This document shows, one piece after another, positions 34,363 through 43,225 of a stretch of DNA of 53,045 nt. Origin of the DNA: Cupriavidus basilensis (lineage in GTDB: Bacteria; Pseudomonadota; Gammaproteobacteria; Burkholderiales; Burkholderiaceae). Made by a program: the position numbers and the translations under genes. Under the pieces are notes generated by a model. The model was not told the DNA's origin. It did not search any database and worked only from the letters and a program-made list of their open reading frames with translations. The stretch spans positions 1-53,045 of the forward strand of contig NZ_JARJLM010000578.1 of assembly GCF_029335485.1 (NCBI RefSeq), given 5' to 3'. The stretch's first letter is position 1. Each line of letters opens with the position of its first letter.

Positions 34363-35934
34363 TTATAGCTTGTCCTGGGCTCGGGCCTTGGACAGGGCGA
34401 ACGAGCGACGTATGCGGGACATACGCGAGGCGATCTTGCGCCCTACTACCGCAAAGTTGATTCCGTAGCGCTTGCCGTCCACCAGCATGCGGTCACCCCA
34501 TTCCGATATCGTGTGGAGCCCGTGCGGATTCATCCGGTCCCCTGCCGGGCTCACGATTCCGACCACCTCTTCCCGATAGAGGTCCGGCGTGCAATGCAGG
34601 ATGCGATTGACGGCGATCGCCTGTCCGTATCCACTCCTGCACACCTGCGCCACCCGCAGAAGCTGATTTCCGTCCTTCACCACGGAGCCCGCCGAACGGG
34701 CCGAGCAATGATCGATCTTCACGGGATTCTGCGGATGCGCACGCCACGGCCCGAGAAGATCGGATGCATAGCACAGGCACAGGTTGTCGAATGCCCCCAG
34801 CGACACGTCGGTGTACGCCAGCCAGAAATAGCCATCGTGCTCAAAGATCGTAGGATCAGCGGCTTCCGTCTCGTATAGCGGCACCGCGACCTGCAACCAT
34901 CGTCCGTTGTCATCCTGGCGGTTCAACACGCAACGGCGGCTCTGCGCCGACTCCGCGACGCAATACAGGACACCGGCGTGACGGAACAGGTAGGGGTACG
35001 ACAAATGCCCCGGCAAACCAAGATCGACCGGCTCCGGCCGAGCCAGCACGGCAACTCCATCGAGCTTGAGCTTGACAATGCGTCCAACGCCACGCCCAAC
35101 GTCGTATTCCTCGCAATAGAGCTCGTCGTTGCGGCCCGGCACGCCAAATGGATCGGCCCAGTAATACGACGACACGCGCTCGCCGATCCATCGTACCGGC
35201 AGGCGTTGCGAGCGCAGCGCTTCATTGGGCGTCATGTCGACGACACCCAGCATCCACTGTTCGACCAGCAGGATGCGTGCAAGCCGCCGCAGCACGTGAT
35301 TCTTCCGTCCGCGCGCCTTCCAGATCAACCTTTGTACCGATGTCGGGCGCGATCCGCGTGCTTTCCACGCGGGGCGAGGATCGAGCGCGCCGAGCGCGCG
35401 GATCTCGCGCAGCGCCGCAAGCAGCAGCGTTTCGGCAAAGGTGCACAATCGCTGCAGCGAAACGTCCTCGGAGGGATCGACATACGCCGCGGCGCTGTCG
35501 ATCAGCGTGATCGCCGCCGCCTTGCTTGCAACCAGGTGAAGACGCGCACCCACTCCCGACGCGATCGTTTCGAGTCCGTGATGCGCATCCCCGAGCACCA
35601 CGTCTCGCCCGTCGCAAAGGCGCCATATACCCTCGACGGCGTAGCGATGCGAGCCCGCATCGAGCCGACCGCTCAGATCGACGATTGCCGTGACCATGCG
35701 TGCCTCGGGCGGCGTGCCCACGCGGCCGGATCGCGGCGGACCGCCGTTCCCGCCATCGACCGATGCCGCATCCCAGACAAGGGGCTCGCACAGGCCGGAC
35801 CCTCGCAGCCGGTTCACCAACTGTTGCTCCCAGCAAGCCGGATCGCGCGAAGCAAGCACAATCGCAATGGCAGGAAGAGCGGCAGTGCTCGAGGCAGCGC
35901 TCGAAGCCTGGCGCTCGTCCCGGATGTCATTCAT
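34363..35934 (-). CDS. GINT1/GH43-like beta-propeller protein of the polysaccharide locus
   Basis: A 523-residue protein. The N-terminal third (about 1-220) begins with a formyltransferase/reductase-like strand pattern (ALPAIAIVLASRDPACWEQQ) but has no clear catalytic motif. The C-terminal part (about 245-490) is a five-bladed propeller with YYWADPFGVPGRNDELYCEE, GHLSYPYLFRHAGVLYCVAE, ADPTIFEHDGYFWLAYTD and MNPHGLHTISEWGDRMLVDG. These resemble GH43/GH32-like modules and the N-terminal domain of glucosamine inositolphosphorylceramide transferases. In bacterial polysaccharide loci such proteins are thought to be transferases, not hydrolases. It overlaps the preceding gene by 8 bases (GATGAATGA), indicating coupling. 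Confidence 0.72.
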   Translation of the reverse strand: MNDIRDERQASSAASSTAALPAIAIVLASRDPACWEQQLVNRLRGSGLCEPLVWDAASVDGGNGGPPRSGRVGTPPEARMVTAIVDLSGRLDAGSHRYAVEGIWRLCDGRDVVLGDAHHGLETIASGVGARLHLVASKAAAITLIDSAAAYVDPSEDVSLQRLCTFAETLLLAALREIRALGALDPRPAWKARGSRPTSVQRLIWKARGRKNHVLRRLARILLVEQWMLGVVDMTPNEALRSQRLPVRWIGERVSSYYWADPFGVPGRNDELYCEEYDVGRGVGRIVKLKLDGVAVLARPEPVDLGLPGHLSYPYLFRHAGVLYCVAESAQSRRCVLNRQDDNGRWLQVAVPLYETEAADPTIFEHDGYFWLAYTDVSLGAFDNLCLCYASDLLGPWRAHPQNPVKIDHCSARSAGSVVKDGNQLLRVAQVCRSGYGQAIAVNRILHCTPDLYREEVVGIVSPAGDRMNPHGLHTISEWGDRMLVDGKRYGINFAVVGRKIASRMSRIRRSFALSKARAQDKL

Positions 35935-36718
35935 CGTCGCCTCGCGAACCGGACCGCCCCTCCCACGTATCGTGGTTCAGTACCGCGCCCAGCACAGGCG
36001 CGTTGACAGCATCGAGCGAATCCAGCAACGCCTGCGCAGAAGTCTCCAGCGTGCGGCCGGCCTCGATGACAACGACAACGCCATCCGCGCGTGACGCGAT
36101 CGCAAGCGCGCCGAGAGAAATATCGACGGGCCTGCAATCGACCACGACTTCATCGAACGCCTCGCCGATCTTCCGCCAGACGGCGACATCGGCCATCAGC
36201 ATCTCCGCATCGCGATCGCTGGTGAGCTCGCAGTTCAGCGCGCCATAGGAGAGCGTGCCGTGCAGTGTGGAGATGGCGTCGCTCAGCGGCCGCCCTCCGG
36301 ACACGCACGCAAGCACGCCGGGGGCACCTCGGCCTTCGTCGGCGGACAGAAGCAACACTCTGCGCTGGCGCAGGGCGGCCAATGCGCTTGCATACGCGAA
36401 CGCAACAGTCGAGGCGCCGGCGCCACGGTTCGCACCGATGAATTGCAGCACGCGCTTCGTGCGGCCTGAAAGCCGCACGTCGATGCGATGGACCAGATCG
36501 GCAATATGGGGCTCGCATGCGCTGAAGAGCCAGTCCGTGTGATTCGGCGGGGTCTCGCAGTGCGGATCATCGGAAGCGGCACCCTCGCGGCCCTGCGCGC
36601 CATCTCCCGGGCCCTCCGCCTGCGGCTCCCTGCGCAATGCCCTTGGCCATGCGCGGTTCCGCGTGGCATCGGGCTCGATCTTCGCATCGCGGTGGCGTAG
36701 CCTCTGCACTGATGTCAT
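35927..36718 (-). CDS. CpsD/CapB-like BY-kinase domain protein lacking the Walker A lysine
   Basis: A 263-residue cytoplasmic P-loop fold protein. After an 85-residue basic, disordered leader, the ATPase core reads RVLQFIGANRGAGASTVAFA; the Walker A lysine is replaced by Ala (about residue 102) while the following Ser-Thr remain. The Walker A' region is VLLLSADEG rather than the usual hhhDxD. Walker B is kept (EVVVDCRPVD). No C-terminal tyrosine cluster. In Wzc-type systems this domain phosphorylates tyrosines and drives chain-length control, but here catalysis looks impaired or lost. It is encoded directly after the kinase-less GumC-like protein. GAGGGGG precedes the ATG. It is a paralogue of the C-terminal half of the protein at 30081-31571. 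Confidence 0.85.
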   Translation of the reverse strand: MTSVQRLRHRDAKIEPDATRNRAWPRALRREPQAEGPGDGAQGREGAASDDPHCETPPNHTDWLFSACEPHIADLVHRIDVRLSGRTKRVLQFIGANRGAGASTVAFAYASALAALRQRRVLLLSADEGRGAPGVLACVSGGRPLSDAISTLHGTLSYGALNCELTSDRDAEMLMADVAVWRKIGEAFDEVVVDCRPVDISLGALAIASRADGVVVVIEAGRTLETSAQALLDSLDAVNAPVLGAVLNHDTWEGRSGSRGDDE

Positions 36719-36789
36719 GATATGTCCCCCTCGAAAGATCTCCTGGCCTCATCCCGGATCGAACCGCGTTCGCTGCCGTGAAGATCCGG

Positions 36790-38277
36790 TCAATGCACAG
36801 CGGGAATATCGGCGAGCACGGGTACGCCGAGCGAGCGCTCGACAGCTTCCCGCGAAAGGAAGGTCGGCCGCATCAGCGCGAGCGCAAAGGCAGCCGTCAG
36901 CGCGCAGCACAGGCTTAGCACCAGGCCGACGCCGAAGATCACCAACTGATAGGACTTGGCGGTAACCGGACGAAGTCCGCTCTGGATAATGCTCACGTTG
37001 GCCTGCGCTTTCTGATCGCGTTCATCCATCAGGCGGGCATCCTGCAGCTTGCGCACGTTTTCCATGTAGCCGTCTTCGACCAGCTTGCGCTCGCGATTCA
37101 GGCCCTCGACGCGCGATTGCAGTGCCGACAACTCCGCGATCCGTCGCGTAATCGCGGTTCGTTGATCCAGCAGCGTCGCTCGGCGCGCCGCTGCCGAGCC
37201 GGCCTCGGTGCGGGCGCGGATCAGATCGGTTTCGACCGCATCGCGCACCGGATTGCGCCCGGTGCGCACGACACTGCGTGGCTGGGCTTCCTGCTGGCGA
37301 ATGAAGGTCTCGGCCTTGTCGATATCCTTGCGCACATCGACAACAAGAGGGTTGTCGTCGAAAAACCTGCTCGTCAGGTCGCGCTCCTTGAGCCGCAGCT
37401 CGAGCAGCTTTTGCTTCGCGGCGTCGACCGCCCCGACGGGCGAAGTCTCCCGCAGAAGCTGGATGTCGCCAGGAACGGCCGCAAGGCTTCTACTCAAGGT
37501 CTGCACCCGGTTCACACCGGAATCCGCGTCCTGGACGGCCTCGGCGAGCTTGAGCTCCATGACATTGCGCTCGTTGAGCAGCAGCGTCAGCTCATGATCG
37601 AACGACACCACGTTGTGCTCACGCCGGAACTGCGAGAGGTCGCCATCGGCTTTGGCAAGGCGCTGCTGGTACTTTTCGACCTGTCCTTCCAGGAAGGCGC
37701 CGCGCGGACTCGCGAATATGGTCCTGCGCCTGTCGAGATAAGCGGCCACGATATGGTTCACGACCTGAGCGGCGATATCCGGGTCCGGGTGCCCGAACGT
37801 CACCTGAATGACGTTGCTATCCTTGAGAAGCTCCGCCTTGAGCTGCTTGTTTACCCGTTCAGCCGCAACGGCCATCCGCTTCGCGGGCGAATCCTTCAAC
37901 TCGTTCGCAATCGAGGGGTACACCTTGTCGATGCCGACTTCGCCCAACGCGCGATCGATCACGTCTCGGCTTTGCAGGATCTGGACTTCGGCATGCAGCG
38001 TCTGATCGCGATCGAACGACATCGGCTGAGCGTTGCCGTCCCGGTTGTCCGGATTGTAGACATACTCCCGCCCGAACCTCACCAGCAGCGACGATGTCGA
38101 CTGGAAGAGCGGCTTCGGAATGAAGGAGAGAATAGTGAAGAGCAGCATCGGCAGCGCGAATGCTCGCAGGATCCACTTCCGATCCCGCTTCAGTGCCGCG
38201 GCCACTTCACGCAGGGTTGCCCGTGCCTCCAATGTACTGCCGAGTGAGGACGGGTCGGTTTCATCGAACGCGCGCAT
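36790..38277 (-). CDS. Polysaccharide chain-length determinant, GumC/Wzc periplasmic type without kinase
   Basis: A 495-residue inner-membrane co-polymerase. It has a first helix (ILRAFALPMLLFTILSFI), a Wzz domain (LFQSTSSLLVRFGREYVY), long periplasmic coiled coils (about 170-400: VEKYQQRLAKADGDLSQFRR; LLLNERNVMELKLAEAVQ), a GNVR-type segment (LNRERKLVEDGYMENVRKLQ) and a second helix (LVIFGVGLVLSLCCALTAAF). It ends with SLGVPVLADIP and then stops, so the fused tyrosine-kinase domain of Wzc is absent; the BY-kinase-like protein encoded next may stand in for it. It lies 3 bases after the export protein gene. Confidence 0.93.
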   Translation of the reverse strand: MRAFDETDPSSLGSTLEARATLREVAAALKRDRKWILRAFALPMLLFTILSFIPKPLFQSTSSLLVRFGREYVYNPDNRDGNAQPMSFDRDQTLHAEVQILQSRDVIDRALGEVGIDKVYPSIANELKDSPAKRMAVAAERVNKQLKAELLKDSNVIQVTFGHPDPDIAAQVVNHIVAAYLDRRRTIFASPRGAFLEGQVEKYQQRLAKADGDLSQFRREHNVVSFDHELTLLLNERNVMELKLAEAVQDADSGVNRVQTLSRSLAAVPGDIQLLRETSPVGAVDAAKQKLLELRLKERDLTSRFFDDNPLVVDVRKDIDKAETFIRQQEAQPRSVVRTGRNPVRDAVETDLIRARTEAGSAAARRATLLDQRTAITRRIAELSALQSRVEGLNRERKLVEDGYMENVRKLQDARLMDERDQKAQANVSIIQSGLRPVTAKSYQLVIFGVGLVLSLCCALTAAFALALMRPTFLSREAVERSLGVPVLADIPAVH

Positions 38278-38280
38278 GGC

Positions 38281-39078
38281 TCAGTTCCCCACCATGTTAT
38301 GGTTGATCACGTAGGAAAACGCGGTATTGAACGGAATGTTGCGACGGATGTATTGATCGATCCACAGGTTCAGGTTCGCCACCGCGGAGCGCTGCACGAT
38401 GACGACATCGAACGGCTGCAAGGTGACATCCTTCGACTGCGCTTTGCCATCCATCACGGCCGCGGCGTCGACACTCAGCATTTGCGCGTTTCCGTCGGGG
38501 GCGCGGCGCAGGATCGAAACCTTGCTGGCGTCCGCCGTCTCCTTGAAGCCCTGCGCAACCAGAATCGCCTGCAACGCGGTGAGCGAAGGCGACAGCGGCT
38601 GAACGCCGGGATGCAGTACCTCGCCGCCCACGAAGACCTGCTGGCTGCCAAAGCCCTTGACGATGTTGATCGCAAGATCCGGACGCCGCAGCTTTGCCGA
38701 ATACGCCGCCTTCAGTTGCCTGGCGAGGTCGTCGGCGGTGCGGCCCGCCGCCAGCTGCGAGCCGATCAGAGGCAGGTCGATGTGACCGTCCGGACGAACT
38801 GTCGCGACCGTATTGAATTCGGGCACGAAGTCGAAGCGCACCGAGAGTTCATCGCCGGGAGAAATGAGATAGATACCGGCGTCAGGCGCTCTGCTTGCAT
38901 CGGGCGCGGGGGCTTGCGGAGCCGACACTTGCGGCCCTGGCGGGATGATCAGGCCGGTGTTCGGATCAGGCGGCAATTGCGCGTGTGCCGCCGAGCCGGC
39001 CGCGAGCAGGCACGCGCATATCCCGGCTTTGCACCAGATGCGGCCCGGGGATTGCCTGGTTCGAGTTCTTGATGTCAT
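38281..39078 (-). CDS. Wza-like polysaccharide export (OPX) protein
   Basis: About 265 residues. A Sec signal (CKAGICACLLAAGSAAHA) is followed by a Poly_export domain (YLISPGDELSVRFDFVPEFN; TVRPDGHIDLPLIGSQLAAG; DLARQLKAAYSAKLRRPDLA) and an SLBB-type beta-grasp domain (SQQVFVGGEVLHPGVQPLSP). It is shorter than Wza and lacks a convincing lipobox cysteine, so it may be a soluble periplasmic OPX needing a separate outer-membrane barrel, as in some Gram-negative systems. I choose the ATG at 39078 because AGGGAG is 5 bases upstream; a GTG at 39084 overlaps that site. It is first in the operon that runs down to 30081. Confidence 0.92.
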   Translation of the reverse strand: MTSRTRTRQSPGRIWCKAGICACLLAAGSAAHAQLPPDPNTGLIIPPGPQVSAPQAPAPDASRAPDAGIYLISPGDELSVRFDFVPEFNTVATVRPDGHIDLPLIGSQLAAGRTADDLARQLKAAYSAKLRRPDLAINIVKGFGSQQVFVGGEVLHPGVQPLSPSLTALQAILVAQGFKETADASKVSILRRAPDGNAQMLSVDAAAVMDGKAQSKDVTLQPFDVVIVQRSAVANLNLWIDQYIRRNIPFNTAFSYVINHNMVGN

Positions 39079-39800
39079 TTTCACTCCCTTTCACGCTCGG
39101 GGCCTCTCGTTTCCGATGCAAGCCCAACACGGCAGGTGCCGCGCCGGACCGGGCAAGGGCGTCAAAGGCGGCGTTCCAGTTGGGGATATGGGTCCGGCGA
39201 TCGGCATGCTCTCCTGGTGCGCCGATGCGCAGCCCAGCCGATCGCCGATGGCAAGCGGCCGGACTCGCGCTTGATGAGCTTGTAGCATTCGCTGGATTGC
39301 GTCCTCATTCCCCTCATGGCCGCAGAGGCGATCCCGGCGGCGCTGCCGTCTTTCGGCAGGGGAAACATACGGACGGCGGCAGTGGCGCGGAAAACGACAT
39401 GAACGATGCGCAGCCCGGAATCGGCGCGCATGCGCACTGGCATGGGAGGGTTCCGGCATCGGCTCCCAACCCTTGCGCGGCAATGCCGACAACACAGGGT
39501 TGACATGCGGATCCGGTCGCTGATTGAACATCTTTCTCCCCCCCGGCCCATCAAAAAAACACGTGATTCAACGCCGGCCCGTCTCTCGCGGGGTCCGCGC
39601 CGGCCGCCTCTACTGTGGACCTGGCTCGCACGGCATCTATCTTTGCTCTTATTTAAATCTACATATGGTCAACCCAACAGTGGACACACGGATGATCCCT
39701 GCTCATCCTTCGGTAGGAATGAAGGCCGCGCGGGAGCGGGTTGCAGTGCAGCAATCACCAGGACTTGGCTGCGCATGGCATGCCGGCAGCTGCCGGACCA
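39079..39800. promoter_or_regulatory. Long leader region upstream of the export operon
   Basis: About 720 bases between the sugar-transferase gene and the OPX gene, both on the minus strand. On the minus strand an AT-rich patch at about 39640-39680 holds TTGACC followed by TTTAAATAAGAG, the best promoter candidate here. It would give an untranslated leader of roughly 560 bases. A 146-codon frame (39091-39531) has GGGGGGAGAAAG before its ATG, but its residue mix is unlike a real protein. I do not call it. No JUMPstart/ops GGCGGTAG was seen. Confidence 0.35.
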
Positions 39801-41183
39801 TCAGTGCAGCAGGCTGTGCAGGATGATGTGCAGATCCAGACGGAACGACCAGTTGCGGATATAGAAGATGTCGAACTCAACGCGCCTGCGCATGGTTTCC
39901 ATGGCGTCGGTCTGGCCGCCCAGGCTGTTGATCTGCTCCCAGCCGGTTATGCCGGGCCTGACGCGATGGCACAGCATGTAGCGATCGACGATTCCCTTGT
40001 AGAGTTCGGCATGCTCGATGGCATGCGGACGCGGGCCCACCACCGACATATCGCCACGCAGCACATTGAAGAGCTGTGGCAGCTTGTCAAGCCCGGTACG
40101 GCGCATGAAGCCCCCCACGCTTGTCACGCGCGCATCTCCGCGCACGACCCGGGTGATGCCGCTTGCCTCCTTGCGCTGCTCCATGGTGCGGAATCCGTAG
40201 AGGCGGAAGGGCTGTCCGTCCATGCCCAGGTGAGCCTGGCGCGACAGCACGGGCCCCCGGGACGAGAGCTTGACCAGCGCCGCCAGCACCAGTAGCAGCG
40301 GCGCCAGGCCGATCAGCGCGACGACGGCGAATACGCGATCGAAACTGGCCTTGAGTACACCGGTAATGCCTGACATCGTGGGACTGTTGAGATCGATGAC
40401 CGGCAGGCCGAGGAACTCGCCAAAGCGGTGGCCGAGCAATTCGACCGACATGATGTCGGGTACCCAGCGGATATCGATCAGATCATTGCGGAAGTGTGAC
40501 ACCACGCTATAGAGATCGCGGCAGGCTGCCATCGGCAGCGTCAGCCAGATTTCATGCACACCGTTGCTGCGTACGAAGGCACAGACGTGCTCCAGCGACT
40601 CAAGGCGCATCACGCCGGCGGGCACCGGCCGCGTGCCTTCGTCGTAGATGCCGACCACGTTGTAGCCAGCGCCACGATTGCTCCGCACGCGTTGGTACAT
40701 CTCGTCACCGAGCGAGCCATAGCCCAGGATGACCACCCGCTTGGCGTTGATACCCGCTTTGCGCGCGCTGTCCAGCATGCAGTAAAGCGCGATTCTCGAC
40801 GCTGGCAACGCTACCGCCACGCTCAGCAGCCAGCTCATGTACCAGAGGCGGGAAAGCGCAGCCGACTGGTGCAACAAGTAAGCCGCGGCCACGCCGAGGA
40901 AACAGACTGCTCCCCAGGCTGCCAGCGTGCGCAGCAACTGTGCGGCCCGGCTGCGGCCGCGCCAGGACTTGTATAGCCCACAGGCGGGAAATACCAGCAA
41001 GGTGGTTACGGTGCACAAGGCAGTGATGAAGCCATGCACGGGAGCGGCACCGCTCATGCCTTGCGGAAATATCAGCTCGGCTGCCGCCACGCCGCAGCCC
41101 GCGACAATACCCGCATCGGAGAAGCGATATAGGTGTTGCAGGGCGGCTTGCCGCGCCGCAACAAATGCGCAGACCGTTGACAT
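39801..41183 (-). CDS. Undecaprenyl-phosphate sugar phosphotransferase (WcaJ/GumD-like initiating enzyme)
   Basis: About 460 residues from the ATG at 41183 (MSTVCAFVAARQAALQ). An open extension to 41303 lacks membrane or family sequence, and GGAG precedes 41183. Four or five N-terminal helices are followed by a CoA-binding-like domain (KRVVILGYGSLGDEMYQRVR) and the C-terminal bacterial sugar-transferase domain: SFDRVFAVVALIGLAPLLLV, RLYGFRTM, MRRTGLDKLPQLFNVLRGDM then SVVGPRPHA, and GITGWEQINSLGG. It transfers hexose-1-phosphate to undecaprenyl phosphate, starting the repeat unit. The usual SLDELPQ reads GLDKLPQ. It is the first gene of the minus arm. Confidence 0.95.
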   Translation of the reverse strand: MSTVCAFVAARQAALQHLYRFSDAGIVAGCGVAAAELIFPQGMSGAAPVHGFITALCTVTTLLVFPACGLYKSWRGRSRAAQLLRTLAAWGAVCFLGVAAAYLLHQSAALSRLWYMSWLLSVAVALPASRIALYCMLDSARKAGINAKRVVILGYGSLGDEMYQRVRSNRGAGYNVVGIYDEGTRPVPAGVMRLESLEHVCAFVRSNGVHEIWLTLPMAACRDLYSVVSHFRNDLIDIRWVPDIMSVELLGHRFGEFLGLPVIDLNSPTMSGITGVLKASFDRVFAVVALIGLAPLLLVLAALVKLSSRGPVLSRQAHLGMDGQPFRLYGFRTMEQRKEASGITRVVRGDARVTSVGGFMRRTGLDKLPQLFNVLRGDMSVVGPRPHAIEHAELYKGIVDRYMLCHRVRPGITGWEQINSLGGQTDAMETMRRRVEFDIFYIRNWSFRLDLHIILHSLLH

Positions 41184-41576
41184 GAGTGGGGTCTCCGTCG
41201 GGCATGCCGGACCGTTGATGGAGACCATGGTCGTGCTGCACCCAAACCCGGTCTGTTTGCTTGCGTACGCATCGGGATGGGAGGCAGGCCGCCGGCTCGA
41301 CAACGCATTGGGGCGCTGTCACGCGCACACGGCGGGTGTCGCCTGCGTGCGCAGCGTTGCCGAATCTGCCCGGCCCGCGCCGCGCTCGCGCTTGCGGCAA
41401 AGCGGGCCGGTGTCGAAGCGCAATTGCACATGCCAGCGGATCGCGAGGTGTTGCATCTGACGGCGCCAGACAGGGAGCAGCCGTTGCGCCCCCTGCCCGT
41501 ATGTGCTTGGACGCCTGCCGTCCTGGCGAGGACAATGCAGGTCGAAACGGCCGCCGGTATCGCCAGCAGCCGGCGG
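41184..41576. other. Intergenic region upstream of the sugar-transferase gene
   Basis: About 390 bases between the end of the semialdehyde dehydrogenase gene and the initiating transferase, both on the minus strand. It should contain the polysaccharide-arm promoter. I see no consensus -35/-10, terminator or strong repeat here. Confidence 0.3.
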
Positions 41577-43157
41577 CTAGCGCCCTGGCTGCGCCTCGCC
41601 GTCGACCCGCAACGCCAGGCCGAGCGGATTGCCCGGCTGCAGCGCTTGCGGCAGCAGCGCCGCAGGCATGTCCTGATAGCAGACGGGCCGCAGGAAACGT
41701 GCGATCGCAAGCGTTCCGACCGAAGTGGAACGGCCGTCCGAGGTCGACGGATACGGCCCGCCATGCACCATCGCATGGCTTACCTCCACCCCCGTGCCGA
41801 AGCCATTGACGAGGATCCGGCCTACGCGGCGCTCCAGCGCGGGCAGGAAAGCGCGCGCGGCCTCGTAGTCGGCTTCGTCGATATGGATAGCCGCGGTAAG
41901 CTGGCCTTCGAGCGCCTCCACCACGCGGCGCATGCTGGCCAGGTCGGGGCAACGGACCACCAGCGACGCCGCGCCGAAAATCTCGGCGCGCAGCGCTTCG
42001 TTCTCCAGGAAGGCCTCGGCACTGGTCGAAAACAGCCCCGCCTGCCCCTGGTATGGCGCGCCAGCCTGGCCGCGCGCCAGGGTGCTGACCTGCGGATGGC
42101 AGGCGAGCGCATCGACGCCCGCGCCATAGGCACGGTGAATGCCCGGGGTCAGCATGGTCGATGCCGGGGCCCGCGCAATGGCCGCGCCGGCCGCTTCGAG
42201 GAAGCGGTCCAGGCCGGGACCATCCACCGCGAGCACCAGGCCGGGGTTGGTGCAGAACTGGCCCGCGCCGAGCATCAGCGATGCGGCGAACGCCTGGCCG
42301 ATCGCGTCGGCACGGCTGCCCAGCGCATGCGGGAACAGCAGCACGGGGTTGATGCTGCTCATCTCCGCATAGACGGGAATCGGCTCGCCGCGGGCCGCGG
42401 CCAGCTTCATCAGCGCCGTGCCGCCGGCGCGCGAGCCGGTGAAGCCCACGGCCTTGATGCGGTGATCGGTGACCAGGCCCTGGCCGATCTGCAGGCCGGC
42501 ATCGAACAGCAGCGAGAATGTGCCCTCGGGCAAACCCAGGTCGCTGACCGCTTTCTGGATAGCGCGGCCAACCAGCTCGGACGTGCCGGGATGCGCCGGG
42601 TGCGCCTTGGCGATGACCGGGCAGCCCGCCGCCAGCGCCGATGCCGTGTCGCCACCCGCCACCGAGAACGCCAGCGGGAAATTGCTGGCGCCGAAGACGG
42701 CGACCGGGCCCAGCGCGATATTGCGCAGGCGCAGGTCCGCGCGCGGCAGCGGTTTGCGTTCGGGCTGCGCGGGATCGATGCGCAGGTCCAGGAAATCGCC
42801 CTGGCGCACCACGGCGGCAAACAAGCGGAGCTGGCCCACGGTGCGCCCGCGCTCGCCTTCGATGCGCGCGCGCGGTAGCCCGCTCTCGCTGACGCAGCGT
42901 TCGATCAGCGCATCGCCAAGCGCCAGGATATTGGCGGCGATCGTTTCCAGGAAGAGGGCTCGTTGTTCGAGCGGGGTGTCGCGGTAGACATCGAAGGCCT
43001 GGCCCGCCAGCGCGCAGGCCTGCTCCAGTTGCTCCGGCGCGGCCCCGCCGAAGGCGGGTTCCAGCGTTTCCCCCGTGGCCGGATCGACGGCCCGGATCAC
43101 GCCATGGGTGCCGCGCACGGACTGGCGGCCAATCAGCTGTTCGCCTGAAATCTTCAT
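41577..43157 (-). CDS. Alpha-ketoglutarate semialdehyde dehydrogenase (2,5-dioxovalerate dehydrogenase)
   Basis: A 526-residue aldehyde dehydrogenase of the longer NADP-type KGSADH group. It has the cofactor segment ([50 protein letters not shown]), the catalytic Glu in [10 protein letters not shown] in place of the common ELGGKNP, and the nucleophile Cys in [10 protein letters not shown]. It oxidises alpha-ketoglutarate semialdehyde to 2-oxoglutarate. The neighbouring L-2-keto-3-deoxyarabonate dehydratase makes that semialdehyde, so the two genes (68 bases apart) form the end of a non-phosphorylative pentose/aldonate route. Probably controlled by the LysR gene at 44305. Confidence 0.92.
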   Translation of the reverse strand: MKISGEQLIGRQSVRGTHGVIRAVDPATGETLEPAFGGAAPEQLEQACALAGQAFDVYRDTPLEQRALFLETIAANILALGDALIERCVSESGLPRARIEGERGRTVGQLRLFAAVVRQGDFLDLRIDPAQPERKPLPRADLRLRNIALGPVAVFGASNFPLAFSVAGGDTASALAAGCPVIAKAHPAHPGTSELVGRAIQKAVSDLGLPEGTFSLLFDAGLQIGQGLVTDHRIKAVGFTGSRAGGTALMKLAAARGEPIPVYAEMSSINPVLLFPHALGSRADAIGQAFAASLMLGAGQFCTNPGLVLAVDGPGLDRFLEAAGAAIARAPASTMLTPGIHRAYGAGVDALACHPQVSTLARGQAGAPYQGQAGLFSTSAEAFLENEALRAEIFGAASLVVRCPDLASMRRVVEALEGQLTAAIHIDEADYEAARAFLPALERRVGRILVNGFGTGVEVSHAMVHGGPYPSTSDGRSTSVGTLAIARFLRPVCYQDMPAALLPQALQPGNPLGLALRVDGEAQPGR

Positions 43158-43225
43158 ATTGGATCCTTGGAATGAAAAGGCGGCGCCGATGCCGCGCCGC
43201 CGATAATGCGTTGCCCGCCAGGGGT

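Noticed and set aside
39091-39531. 146-codon minus-strand frame in the long leader, with GGGGGGAGAAAG before its ATG
   Set aside because: The site is good, but the protein is a His/Arg/Pro/Cys mixture without structure or family, and an overlapping frame looks equally plausible. Kept only as a leader comment.
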